DNA of 64,000 nt from Alkaliphilus transvaalensis ATCC 700919 (GTDB lineage Bacteria; Bacillota; Clostridia; Peptostreptococcales; Natronincolaceae), in assembly GCF_000621485.1 (NCBI RefSeq), contig NZ_JHYF01000002.1:310001-374000 (forward strand). Direction: 5' to 3'. Position numbers and translations under genes: made by a program. Positions 18,250 through 27,130 of this stretch are shown here, in pieces. The notes under the pieces were generated by a model. That model did no database searches, had not been told where the DNA came from, and saw only the letters and a list, made by a program, of their open reading frames with translations. How positions within the stretch are numbered: position 1 is the stretch's first letter; each line of letters opens with the position of its first letter.

Positions 18250-18390
18250 ATGCTGGAACAAGAAATTGCATTATTAAAAAAACGATTAAACGAGCTAATT
18301 GATCAGCAGGTAGATTATAAAGAAATCTATAATCTAAGTACTCAATTAGACTCATTAATCGTGGCTTACTACAGAAAAATAGCTGAATAA
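18250..18390 (+). CDS. Spo0E-like aspartyl-phosphate phosphatase
   Basis: 46 residues. The helical hairpin size, the LNELIDQQVDYKEIYNLSTQLDSLI pattern (STQLD for the family's SQELD) and the C-terminal YYRKIAE fit the Spo0E family. These small proteins dephosphorylate Spo0A-P and delay sporulation. Start ATG 18250 follows GGGGTGAGG. It has its own promoter and terminator, and lies just left of a region rich in sporulation genes. Confidence 0.82.
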   Translation: MLEQEIALLKKRLNELIDQQVDYKEIYNLSTQLDSLIVAYYRKIAE

Positions 18391-18424
18391 CAGGCACCAT
18401 TAAATTGGTGGATATACCATAATT

Positions 18425-18453
18425 ACTACCTTTGCAAAGGTAGTTTTTTTTTG
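18425..18453 (+). terminator. Terminator after the Spo0E-like gene
   Basis: A palindrome ACTACCTTTGCAAAGGTAGT followed by a long T run. Confidence 0.88.
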
Positions 18454-18704
18454 TTTTTGTCAGTAGATTTTAAATCCATAGAACACTAATGGAGAAGTTT
18501 TTCAAATGTAAGCTATTCTTAATTTATAACGATGCTGATTAGAGCATTTACATTCAAAATTCTGCTTCGAATTGATAAGATTCAACATTTGAGTAATAAA
18601 ATGTCACTTATTCAGAGTATAAAAAAGCCAATTTACTTAATAAATTACAAAATATTTAATAAATAAACTTTTGTAGATAAATTTCGACAAAATTTTGCTA
18701 ATTA
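18454..18704. other. AT-rich intergenic stretch, no gene seen
   Basis: No ORF with a ribosome binding site on either strand. It contains a loose AAATGTAA / TTACATT inverted pair near 18505-18560 and probably the promoter of the division cluster, which I could not place firmly. Confidence 0.4.
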
Positions 18705-18755
18705 AAAAATCTTATAGCCCTGTAGTACTAAAGTATTAAAAAGATTTTTTATTTT
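18705..18755 (+). terminator. Terminator-like hairpin in the mraZ leader (possible attenuator)
   Basis: AAAAAATCTT (18705-18714) pairs with AAGATTTTTT (18742-18751), with an inner stem near TAGTACT/AGTATTA, followed by TATTTT. It lies about 100 bases before mraZ, so it could end an upstream transcript or attenuate the dcw operon. Confidence 0.55.
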
Positions 18756-18798
18756 AAATTTTAGGGAGGATTTTTAAAAAAAGAAGAGAAATATATGA

Positions 18799-18850
18799 AA
18801 AGTGGTATGAAGTGGTATGAAGTGGTACAAAAACCCCTAAGGTGGGATGA
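18799..18850 (+). promoter_or_regulatory. MraZ operator: direct repeats with 10-bp period
   Basis: AGTGGTATGA at 18801 and 18811, AGTGGTACAA at 18821, and a degenerate GGTGGGATGA at 18841, all in the same 10-bp phase. MraZ proteins autoregulate by binding such GTGG-containing direct repeats at 10-bp spacing. The last box overlaps the mraZ ribosome binding site. Confidence 0.75.
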
Positions 18851-18853
18851 AGA

Positions 18854-19285
18854 ATGTTTTTTGGTGAGTATAACCATACAATTGATTCAAAGGGCAGGGT
18901 AAGTGTTCCTGCTAAATTTAGAGAGCAGTTGGGAGATTCTTTTATCCTTACCAAAGGACTAGATAACTGTTTATTTGTCTATTCACAAAATGAATGGAAA
19001 ATTATGGAGAATAAATTGAAACAATTGCCCCTTACTAATAGGGACGCCAGAGCCTTTGTACGATTCTTCTTTTCTGGAGCTACTGAATGTGAATTAGATA
19101 ATCAGGGCAGAATAAGGATTCCGAATAATTTAAGAGAATATGCTGAATTAGAAAAGGAGGCTGTCATGATTGGTGTAGGAACCAGAATAGAAGTTTGGAG
19201 TCAAAACTTATGGAGCAATTATAACAATGATGAAAATTTAAGCTATGAAGAGATAGCTTCAAAGATGGCAGAATTAGGAATATAG
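18854..19285 (+). CDS. mraZ: Division/cell wall cluster transcriptional repressor MraZ
   Basis: 143 residues, family length. Two SpoVT-AbrB-type halves: [23 protein letters not shown] at the start and [22 protein letters not shown] in the second half. MraZ forms a ring-like oligomer that binds phased repeats upstream of its own gene and controls the division cluster. Here those repeats are visible at 18801-18850. It is followed after 18 bases by rsmH. Confidence 0.97.
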   Translation: MFFGEYNHTIDSKGRVSVPAKFREQLGDSFILTKGLDNCLFVYSQNEWKIMENKLKQLPLTNRDARAFVRFFFSGATECELDNQGRIRIPNNLREYAELEKEAVMIGVGTRIEVWSQNLWSNYNNDENLSYEEIASKMAELGI

Positions 19286-19303
19286 GGATAAAGGTGATGG
19301 AAA

Positions 19304-20239
19304 ATGAACTTTAAGCACGTATCAGTATTACTAGAAGAGTGTATAGAAAATTTAAATATAAAGGGTGATGGGATTTATGTAGATGGCACCCTCGGTGGTG
19401 GCGGCCACTCAAGTCATATTGTACAGCAATTAAATGATCATGGGTTATTAATTGGGATAGACCAAGATGAAAATGCCATTAAAGCTGCTACAGAAAAATT
19501 ACAAGGTCATTTACACAAGGTTAAACTGGTTAGAAATAACTTTAGAAACTTAGAAGGAGTATTAGAAGAATTAGATATAAAAGGGATTGACGGGATATTA
19601 CTAGACTTAGGTGTTTCATCCCACCAACTTGATGAAGCAGAAAGAGGTTTCTCCTATATGCATGACGCTCCATTAGATATGAGAATGGACAACAGAAACC
19701 CCCTTTCGGCAAAGGAAATCGTGAATGAATATAGTGAAACAGAGCTTGCCAGAATTATTAAAGAGTATGGAGAAGAAAAATGGGCTAAGAGAATCGCTAG
19801 CTTTATTGTGAAACATCGGGAGGAAGAAGAAATTGAAACTACCCATCAATTGGTTGAAATTATAAAAAAGGCAATTCCAAAAGCTGCAAGACTAGAAGGC
19901 GGACACCCTGCAAAAAGAACATTTCAAGCCATTAGAATAGAGGTTAACCAAGAGTTGGAAATCATCGAAGAAACAATCTCAGCAGCAGTTAAGTACTTAA
20001 ATCCAGGAGGCAGAATCTGTATTATAACCTTCCATTCCCTAGAGGATCGGATCGTTAAAAATGCCTTTCGAAGACTTCAAAATCCATGCGTTTGTCCAAA
20101 ACAGTTTCCAATATGCAAATGCGGTGGTGTACAGAAATTACAAATTATAACTAGGAAGCCAATTGTATCTACGGAAGAAGAATTAGAGGTTAATTCTAGA
20201 GCAAGAAGTGCTAAATTGAGGGTGGCAGAAAAGGTTTAG
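19304..20239 (+). CDS. rsmH: 16S rRNA (cytosine(1402)-N(4))-methyltransferase
   Basis: 311 residues. SAM-binding motif [14 protein letters not shown] near 27-40, then [20 protein letters not shown] and LDMRMD, and the C-terminal [15 protein letters not shown] with [11 protein letters not shown] are diagnostic of RsmH (MraW). It methylates N4 of C1402 in the ribosomal decoding centre. Its place second in the dcw cluster is conserved across bacteria. Confidence 0.97.
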   Translation: MNFKHVSVLLEECIENLNIKGDGIYVDGTLGGGGHSSHIVQQLNDHGLLIGIDQDENAIKAATEKLQGHLHKVKLVRNNFRNLEGVLEELDIKGIDGILLDLGVSSHQLDEAERGFSYMHDAPLDMRMDNRNPLSAKEIVNEYSETELARIIKEYGEEKWAKRIASFIVKHREEEEIETTHQLVEIIKKAIPKAARLEGGHPAKRTFQAIRIEVNQELEIIEETISAAVKYLNPGGRICIITFHSLEDRIVKNAFRRLQNPCVCPKQFPICKCGGVQKLQIITRKPIVSTEEELEVNSRARSAKLRVAEKV

Positions 20240-20284
20240 TTGGTTTAATTAGAGGGTTCTAAAAGAGAGAGAGGGTGAATAAAT

Positions 20285-20782
20285 TTGGAAGTAGCAAGAA
20301 AAGAATATTACCAGTTACAAGAACAGCAACAGCTAAATCTAGATAAGAAGAAACAGAAAAAAATCAAACCTCAAAAAAGCTATCGCCTTGAAAAGGTGAT
20401 GGCCACATTAGGGATTATGACTATTTTAGCAATGAGTTTACCGTTATTATTAAGATATACTGCTATAACCGAAGTAAAACATCAAATTCATCGCCTAGAT
20501 CAACAGTTAGATCAAATGGAGAACCAAAGGGAGAAACTTAAAATAGAAATGGAGCGGGTTTCCAAATCTAGAGCAATAGAAGAAGCTGCAACAGAAAGGC
20601 TAGGTATGAACTACCCTAGTCAAGAAGATACCTTTTATGTTTCGATCGACCAAACCACCGTTGCGATGATGAATCAAGAAATAAATAGGCGTGTAAATGC
20701 CAGTGGTGAAGAGCCCATGGTTGGCAATACTAATCCCTTATCTAAAATGTTAAATAGAATAGGCAATATACTTAATATTTAA
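20285..20782 (+). CDS. ftsL: Cell division protein FtsL-like
   Basis: 165 residues starting at TTG 20285 after GAGAGAGGGTG. A charged, Gln/Lys-rich cytoplasmic tail of about 40 residues, one span (about 38-59), then a coiled coil (HQIHRLDQQLDQMENQREKLKIEME). This topology and position between rsmH and the penicillin-binding protein identify it as FtsL, a divisome scaffold that pairs with FtsB/DivIC and FtsQ. Sequence conservation is always low in this family. Confidence 0.85.
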   Translation: MEVARKEYYQLQEQQQLNLDKKKQKKIKPQKSYRLEKVMATLGIMTILAMSLPLLLRYTAITEVKHQIHRLDQQLDQMENQREKLKIEMERVSKSRAIEEAATERLGMNYPSQEDTFYVSIDQTTVAMMNQEINRRVNASGEEPMVGNTNPLSKMLNRIGNILNI

Positions 20783-20815
20783 AGAATACTTATAAATAAA
20801 AAGGAGGAGAAGCTT

Positions 20816-22987
20816 TTGTCTCAGCCTAGTATATCCAGTAAAAAAAGATTATTATTTATTTTTGTAGCAACAACTGTGGTTATATTTGCTTTAATCATTC
20901 GTTTAGGTTGGATTCAAATTGTAAACGGTGAAAGATATAAGGAATTGGCAAATGCACAGCAAACTAGGGATATACCAATACCGGCAAAACGAGGGATTAT
21001 TTTCGATAGAAACGGAAAAGAACTTGCCATAAGTGCCAGTACAAATACCGTCTGGGCTAGGCCAAGGGAAGTAGAAGATCCAGAGGAAACTGGAAGGATA
21101 TTGGCAGAAATACTGAGTTTAGATGAAGAAGAAGTGGTTGAAAACTTAAGTAAAAGAAATCAAAGCTTAGTGAGAATTGAGCGATGGGTGGAAGCTGATT
21201 TAGCCGATGCCATAAGAGCTGCAAGGCTTAAGGGAGTGTGGCTGGCAGAAGATAATAAGAGATACTATCCATACGGAAATTTTGCATCCTTCATTTTAGG
21301 TCATACAACAGATGACAATGAAGGAATGGCTGGAATAGAGTTAGAATACAACAAGTATTTAAAGGGGTATCCCGGAAGATGGATTAAGAATACAGATGGA
21401 GCAGGACGACAATTAGCCTTTAGTCTAGAAAGATATCATCCCGCAGAGAATGGTCTTAATGTGGTATTAACCATAGACGAGGTTATCCAGCACTTTGCTG
21501 AAAAGGCGGTAGAAAATGCCCTGGAGATTAATCAAGCCGCCAGAGTAACAGCCATCGTGATGGAGGTCAAAACTGGAGATATCCTAGCAATGGCATCAAA
21601 GCCTGACTATGATCCTAATCAACCAAGGGTTCCTTTAGATGAAGAACTATTAAGATCTCTAGAAGGCATGGACAATGATGAAAAATTAAATGCGTGGTTT
21701 GATATGTGGAGAAATCCCGTCATTAATGACACCTACGAACCAGGGTCTACCTTTAAATTAATTACAACTGCAGCAGCCTTAGAAGAGGGGGTTGCAACTC
21801 CTCAAAGTCAATTCTATTCATCTGGGACAATTAATGTTGCCGGAAGGACAATTAGATGCTGGAGATGGTATAATCCTCATGGAGACCAAACTTTAACAGA
21901 AGCCGTACAGAACTCATGTAACCCGATCTTTGTAACATTAGCAGAAAGACTAGGCCTTAAAACCTTCTATCATTATCTAGATGCCTTTGGTTTTACTAAT
22001 AGAACAGGAATTGACTTACCAGGAGAAGCTGCTTCTCAAATGTATCCAGAGTCATTAGTAGGTCCAGTGGAATTAGCAACAATTTCCTTTGGGCAAAGTA
22101 TTGCTGTAACACCAATGCAGTTAATTACAGCAATTTCAGCTATTGCAAATGATGGTAAATTAATGCAACCAAAAATAGTAAAAGAATTGCTAGATGATGA
22201 AGGTAAGGTAATTCAAAGGTTTGAAGATACCATGATTAGACAGGTTATTTCACAAAAAACCTCTCAAGAGATGAGAGAAATTATGGAGTCAGTTGTTTCA
22301 GAAGGGTCAGGAAAAAGTGCTTACATCCCAGGTTATCGTGTAGGTGGAAAAACTGGTACTGCACAAAAAGTTAAGGGTGGCGTGTATGCACAGGGTTTTT
22401 ATGTTGCATCCTTTATTGGAATCGCTCCAAGTGATGATCCAGAATTGGCAGTGTTGGTAATCGTTGATGAACCAATGGGCTTTAGTACCTTTGGTAGTTT
22501 AACAGCCGCACCTGTTGCAAAGGAAATTTTAGAAGAAAGTTTAAGATATTTAGATATTAAGCCAAAATATACTGATGAAGAAGCCGAAAACCTTGTTAGG
22601 GCAGATATTATTGTTCCAGAAGTTAGACAAATGTCCCTTAAAGAGGCTTCACAAGTCTTAACACAAAGTAACTTGCTTCACAGAGTTGAAACAGATGATG
22701 TAAATAATGATAATGCTATTGTGGTAGATATGTTCCCTAAGCCAGGCGCTGCCGTACCTGAAAAATCCATCATATTATTATATACCAGTGAAAAAAATAA
22801 TGATTCAACAGTTATGGTACCAAATTTGGCTGGAAAAACTATTAGAGAAGCAAATAGTATTTTAAACAATTTGGGACTCAGACTTAAGATTAATGGTAGT
22901 GGTGTAGCCCAGGCACAGCATCCAGAGGCTAATACGATGGTAGAACGAGGAACAGTAATAGATGTAGACTTTAATTCAAACCAGTAA
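20816..22987 (+). CDS. spoVD: Penicillin-binding protein transpeptidase, SpoVD/FtsI type, with two PASTA domains
   Basis: 723 residues from TTG 20816 after AAAAGGAGGAG. One N-terminal span (11-33), a PBP dimerisation domain, and a transpeptidase with Ser311 (STFK), SCN at 367-369 and KTGT at 512-515. Two PASTA repeats follow (about 605-660 and 668-722). It cross-links peptidoglycan at the septum or spore cortex. In clostridia this single gene is usually called spoVD; whether it serves vegetative division as well cannot be told. A T-tailed hairpin after it suggests the first dcw transcript can end here. Confidence 0.92.
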   Translation: MSQPSISSKKRLLFIFVATTVVIFALIIRLGWIQIVNGERYKELANAQQTRDIPIPAKRGIIFDRNGKELAISASTNTVWARPREVEDPEETGRILAEILSLDEEEVVENLSKRNQSLVRIERWVEADLADAIRAARLKGVWLAEDNKRYYPYGNFASFILGHTTDDNEGMAGIELEYNKYLKGYPGRWIKNTDGAGRQLAFSLERYHPAENGLNVVLTIDEVIQHFAEKAVENALEINQAARVTAIVMEVKTGDILAMASKPDYDPNQPRVPLDEELLRSLEGMDNDEKLNAWFDMWRNPVINDTYEPGSTFKLITTAAALEEGVATPQSQFYSSGTINVAGRTIRCWRWYNPHGDQTLTEAVQNSCNPIFVTLAERLGLKTFYHYLDAFGFTNRTGIDLPGEAASQMYPESLVGPVELATISFGQSIAVTPMQLITAISAIANDGKLMQPKIVKELLDDEGKVIQRFEDTMIRQVISQKTSQEMREIMESVVSEGSGKSAYIPGYRVGGKTGTAQKVKGGVYAQGFYVASFIGIAPSDDPELAVLVIVDEPMGFSTFGSLTAAPVAKEILEESLRYLDIKPKYTDEEAENLVRADIIVPEVRQMSLKEASQVLTQSNLLHRVETDDVNNDNAIVVDMFPKPGAAVPEKSIILLYTSEKNNDSTVMVPNLAGKTIREANSILNNLGLRLKINGSGVAQAQHPEANTMVERGTVIDVDFNSNQ

Positions 22988-23030
22988 TTTAATACTAGCT
23001 TATATAAGCTAAAGGTCATATAATAAAATG

Positions 23031-23077
23031 GGCAACTAAAATTAGAGGTCACAAGCCATAATTTTATGTTGCCTTTT
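23031..23077 (+). terminator. Terminator-like hairpin between spoVD and murE
   Basis: GGCAAC + TAAAATTA (23031-23044) pairs with TAATTTTA + GTTGCC (23059-23073, one bulged T), then TTTT. Confidence 0.65.
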
Positions 23078-23107
23078 AAAAAGTTATTAATTGGTAATAA
23101 TAGCTAA

Positions 23108-23227
23108 GGAAATTGCGTTTAAAATTTTAATTTATCTTAATGAAAATGAAAACATTCTTATCTAGTCTCCAATACTGGAAATTAGATTTACAGAATTTAA
23201 TATATCAATGGATATTACGCAATTTCC
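23108..23227. repeat. Inverted-repeat element, GGAAATTGCGT arms (copy 1 of a possible family)
   Basis: GGAAATTGCGT at 23108-23118 and its exact reverse complement at 23217-23227 enclose about 98 AT-rich bases. Elements with related ends occur at 52301-52387 and 55005-55089. It occupies the gap before murE. Confidence 0.45.
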
Positions 23228-23252
23228 TCACTAAGAAAAGAAGGGGATGAAG

Positions 23253-24725
23253 ATGCCAGTGAAGCTACAAGAATTAATAGATTACATAGAGATCGAAGAA
23301 ATAAAGGGTGAGACAGATCTAACAATTGAGCATGTGTATTATAATTCACAAAAAGTCACCCCAAATAGCCTATTTATATGTATTAAGGGATTCAGAACAG
23401 ATGGACATCTATATGTTGAAGATGCCATTAAAAATGGAGCTAAGGCTATTCTTTGTGAAGATATGATTGAAAGTGATGGCGTTACAGTAATTAGAGTCAA
23501 AAATACTAGAAGGGCAATGGCAAAAATTGCAAACAAGTTCTACGATTTCCCTAGTAAATTACTAGATTTAATTGGAGTCACAGGTACTAACGGAAAGACT
23601 TCTGTAACTTATATGATTAAAAGTATTTTAGAAAGAAGTGGTAGAAAAGCAGGTTTAATAGGAACAATAGCAACGATGGTAGGAGAAGATACCATTGAAG
23701 CAGTTAGAACAACACCAGAGTCATTAGACTTGCAAAAGCTATTTAGTAATATGGCTGCTTCAGGGCAGGATAGCTGTGTGATGGAAGTTTCTTCCCACTC
23801 ATTAGACTTAGAACGTGTTGAAGAGATAGACTATAAAATTGGTGTATTTACAAATTTGTCACCAGATCATTTAGATTTTCATCAAGATTTAGTGAGCTAC
23901 AGAAATGCTAAGAAAAAACTTTTTTATAAAACAAGTTTATGCAATGTAATTAATATAGATGATGCAGATGGTAAGATTATTGCTGAAGAGGTTAAGACTT
24001 TATCTACACCTTTATATACTTATGGAATAGAAAATGATCAGGCTGATTTTAAAGCTAAAAATATAGATATTAATTTTCAAGAAGTAACCTTTGATGTAGA
24101 AGGACCAGATTTTAAGGCAACTATATCGATGGGGATACCTGTGAAGTTTGCCATCTATAACGCCTTAAGTGCAATTGTTGCTTGTCATATGTTGGGTATT
24201 CCAAGTAAAGATATCGTCGAAGCATTAGATGAATTTAGAGGAGTGCCAGGTAGATTTGAGTTAATAAAAGAAATTAAGTCTTTTTCCGTTATCGTTGATT
24301 ACGCCCACACCCCAGATGCCTTAGAAAATGTACTTAAGGCTGCAAGGGGATTCTCATCAAACAAAATAATTACAGTTTTTGGCTGTGGAGGAGATCGTGA
24401 TCAAACGAAAAGGGCTGTTATGGGGGAACTTGCTGGTAATTTAAGTGACTTAGCAGTAATTACTTCAGATAATCCGAGAACAGAGGACCCGGTTAGAATA
24501 TTAGCCATGGTGGAAGAAGGCATTAATAGGACTAAAGGGGAATATGCTGTAGTAGAAAATCGTAAAGAAGCCATTAGGTTTGCCTTGAAAAATGCATCCG
24601 AAGGTGATATTGTCATTATAGCTGGAAAAGGCCATGAAAAAACACAAGTAATCAGAGATAAAGTCTATAGATTTGATGACTTACAGGTTGCCATAGAAGT
24701 TGCAAGAGAGGAAGGTCTAATATGA
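23253..24725 (+). CDS. murE: UDP-MurNAc-tripeptide synthetase (meso-diaminopimelate adding)
   Basis: 490 residues from ATG 23253 (AAGGGGATG six bases upstream; ATG 23247 overlaps that site). P-loop GVTGTNGKTS near 109-118, the lysine-containing central region, and DNPRTEDP near the C-terminus. The DNPR motif is the marker for meso-diaminopimelate rather than lysine. It ligates the third stem-peptide residue in the cytoplasm. Its last four bases overlap murF (ATGA). Confidence 0.96.
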   Translation: MPVKLQELIDYIEIEEIKGETDLTIEHVYYNSQKVTPNSLFICIKGFRTDGHLYVEDAIKNGAKAILCEDMIESDGVTVIRVKNTRRAMAKIANKFYDFPSKLLDLIGVTGTNGKTSVTYMIKSILERSGRKAGLIGTIATMVGEDTIEAVRTTPESLDLQKLFSNMAASGQDSCVMEVSSHSLDLERVEEIDYKIGVFTNLSPDHLDFHQDLVSYRNAKKKLFYKTSLCNVINIDDADGKIIAEEVKTLSTPLYTYGIENDQADFKAKNIDINFQEVTFDVEGPDFKATISMGIPVKFAIYNALSAIVACHMLGIPSKDIVEALDEFRGVPGRFELIKEIKSFSVIVDYAHTPDALENVLKAARGFSSNKIITVFGCGGDRDQTKRAVMGELAGNLSDLAVITSDNPRTEDPVRILAMVEEGINRTKGEYAVVENRKEAIRFALKNASEGDIVIIAGKGHEKTQVIRDKVYRFDDLQVAIEVAREEGLI

Positions 24726-26113
24726 AGCAATTATCAATTGAATGGATTATCAAGGCCTGCAATGGTAGAAAAACCCATGGAGGTAAAGAAGGCTGGATTA
24801 CTTCTATTTCTACTGATTCAAGAAATTTAGAAGGGGGGTCACTGTTTATCCCTTTAATAGGAGAATTTTATGATGGTCATCAATTTATTTCCCAAGCAAT
24901 AAATAATGGAGCAGTAGCTGTATTAGTAAAGGAAAATCATCAAATCGAGTTACCAGAAAACCTAGATGATGTCTTTATTATAGAAGTTAAAGATACCCTT
25001 GATGGCTTAAAGGAACTAGGAAGAAACTATCGTAAATTATTTTCCATCCCTTTTATTGGGGTTACCGGTAGTGTAGGAAAAACCACAACAAAGGATCTAA
25101 TAAGCAGTAGTCTTTCGTCTAAATATAATGTATTAAAAAACTTCGGTAATTTTAACAATCAAATAGGCCTGCCAATGACCCTCTTCAACTTAGAAGAAGA
25201 GCATCAAGTGGCAGTACTGGAGATGGGAATGTCTTCCTTCGGAGAAATACATAATTTAGTAGATATTGTAAGGCCTAATATAAGTGTTATTACTAATATA
25301 GGCATGTCCCATATTGAAAATCTAGGAAGCCAAAAAAATATACTAAAGGCAAAAATGGAGATTGCTACCTATCTAACAGAGGGAGATTATCTGTTATTAA
25401 ATGGAGATGATGAATATCTTAAAACCTTAAAGGATGAAAAAAGCCCATACCATAAAGTCTTTTTTGGAGTATCTAAAGACCTTGACTTTTATCCCGATAA
25501 AGTAGAAGACTTGGGTGAAAAAGGTTTTACATTAGAGATATCCATTAAAGGAAAGATAGAAGTCTTTAAAATAAACTATCCTGGCTTACATAACGTTTAT
25601 AATGCACTGGCAGCAATTTGGATTGGATTAAATTATAACATGACCCCATCTGAGATCCAAAGGGGATTAGACTCCTATGTTCCAAGTAAAATGAGAATGG
25701 AAATCATTGAACTTCCTGATATTAAGGTGATTAACGATGCCTATAATGCTAGTCCCGATTCCATGAAGGCGGCTTTAAATGTATTAGATCGTTTGGAAGG
25801 GAACAGAAGAATTGCTATATTTGGCAATATGCTGGAAATGGGAGCGTTCTCGGAGGAAGGGCACCGAATCGTTGGAAATTATGTAACTGGCACAGGTCTA
25901 GATATTCTTATTACAGTTGGTGAAATGGCCAAGTGGATAGGGGAGGAAGCCAAAGCTATCGGTGGACTTAAAGAGATTTATACTTTAGAAAATAATCAAG
26001 AGGCAATAGAGATTTTAAACAAAATTCTACAAAAGAAAGACCTCGTGCTTGTAAAGGGCTCAAGAGGTATGAAAATGGAAGAAATAATTATCTATTTACA
26101 AGAGAGGAGCTAG
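24722..26113 (+). CDS. murF: UDP-MurNAc-tripeptide-D-alanyl-D-alanine ligase
   Basis: 463 residues. The Mur ligase P-loop GVTGSVGKTTTKD is near 115-127, and the NDAYNASPDSMKAAL and FGNMLEMG motifs are typical of MurF. It adds D-Ala-D-Ala to complete the UDP-MurNAc-pentapeptide. It is translationally coupled to murE by a 4-base overlap and is four bases from mraY. Confidence 0.96.
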   Translation: MKQLSIEWIIKACNGRKTHGGKEGWITSISTDSRNLEGGSLFIPLIGEFYDGHQFISQAINNGAVAVLVKENHQIELPENLDDVFIIEVKDTLDGLKELGRNYRKLFSIPFIGVTGSVGKTTTKDLISSSLSSKYNVLKNFGNFNNQIGLPMTLFNLEEEHQVAVLEMGMSSFGEIHNLVDIVRPNISVITNIGMSHIENLGSQKNILKAKMEIATYLTEGDYLLLNGDDEYLKTLKDEKSPYHKVFFGVSKDLDFYPDKVEDLGEKGFTLEISIKGKIEVFKINYPGLHNVYNALAAIWIGLNYNMTPSEIQRGLDSYVPSKMRMEIIELPDIKVINDAYNASPDSMKAALNVLDRLEGNRRIAIFGNMLEMGAFSEEGHRIVGNYVTGTGLDILITVGEMAKWIGEEAKAIGGLKEIYTLENNQEAIEILNKILQKKDLVLVKGSRGMKMEEIIIYLQERS

Positions 26114-26117
26114 TAGG

Positions 26118-27113
26118 ATGATACACCATAGACAATTGATCTACACCATCATAATAGGATTCGCCATAACCCTTATACTGGGTCCTTTGGTAATACCTTA
26201 TCTCAAAAGGTTGAAGGTAGGTCAGACAATTAGAGAAGAAGGACCCCAAAGTCATAAATCTAAGAGTGGTACCCCAACCATTGGAGGAATTATTATCATT
26301 TTATCCATCATCATTACTTCTGTTACTGCCGGTGTTATGAATACAGATTTAATGGTGGCATTATTGGCAACTGTAGCCTTTGGTGTCATTGGTTTTATAG
26401 ATGATTTTATAAAGGTGGTGCTAAAAAGGTCTTTAGGACTAAGAGCTTATCAGAAAATTGTATTGCAAACCATCGTAGCCATAGCTTTAGCTCTTTATCA
26501 ATCGAATGTTTCATCTACTGGAACAAAGATTTTAGTACCCTTTATACAGGGTAGTTTAAATATTGGAAATATTGTCATCCCTCAGTATTTAGATATTGGA
26601 ATACTCTATATTCCCTTTATCGTATTTGTAGTAATTGCTACAGTTAATAGTGTTAATTTAACCGATGGATTAGACGGTCTTGCATCGGGGGTGACACTAA
26701 TCGTTGCAGCCTTTTTTAGCTTAATAGCCTTAAATTGGGGACAGCCAAGTTTAGCAATATTTGCAGGGGCTGTTACTGGCGCATGTTTAGGGTTTTTAAG
26801 ATTTAATTCCCATCCTGCCCAAGTATTTATGGGGGATACAGGTTCCTTAGCCCTAGGTGGTGCAATTGCAACATTAGCAATATTGATGAATATCGCATTA
26901 ATTATACCGATTGTTGGGGGAATTTACTTTGCAGAATCAGTGTCGGTAATTTTGCAAGTTGCTTCATATAAATTAACAGGTAAACGTATATTTAAAATGA
27001 GCCCATTACATCACCATTATGAATTAAGTGGTTGGCCAGAAACTAAAGTAGTGATCGTTTTCTGGAGCATAACCGTCGTATTATGTTTAATTGGGATAGT
27101 AGCTTTAGGTTAA
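26118..27113 (+). CDS. mraY: Phospho-N-acetylmuramoyl-pentapeptide transferase
   Basis: 331 residues with ten membrane spans. Motifs EEGPQSHKSKSGTPTIGG, the catalytic Asp region (GFIDDFIKV), NLTDGLDGLASG and MGDTGSLALGG, and SPLHHHYELSGWPE. It makes lipid I at the inner face of the membrane. GTAGGATG serves as the ribosome binding region and the gene is tightly packed between murF and murD. Confidence 0.97.
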   Translation: MIHHRQLIYTIIIGFAITLILGPLVIPYLKRLKVGQTIREEGPQSHKSKSGTPTIGGIIIILSIIITSVTAGVMNTDLMVALLATVAFGVIGFIDDFIKVVLKRSLGLRAYQKIVLQTIVAIALALYQSNVSSTGTKILVPFIQGSLNIGNIVIPQYLDIGILYIPFIVFVVIATVNSVNLTDGLDGLASGVTLIVAAFFSLIALNWGQPSLAIFAGAVTGACLGFLRFNSHPAQVFMGDTGSLALGGAIATLAILMNIALIIPIVGGIYFAESVSVILQVASYKLTGKRIFKMSPLHHHYELSGWPETKVVIVFWSITVVLCLIGIVALG

Positions 27114-27130
27114 GAAAGTAGGTGAAGATT

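Noticed and set aside
22678-23052. A 124-codon - strand ORF at the end of spoVD
   Set aside because: It overlaps the PASTA domains and the terminator; its composition is that of an antisense frame.
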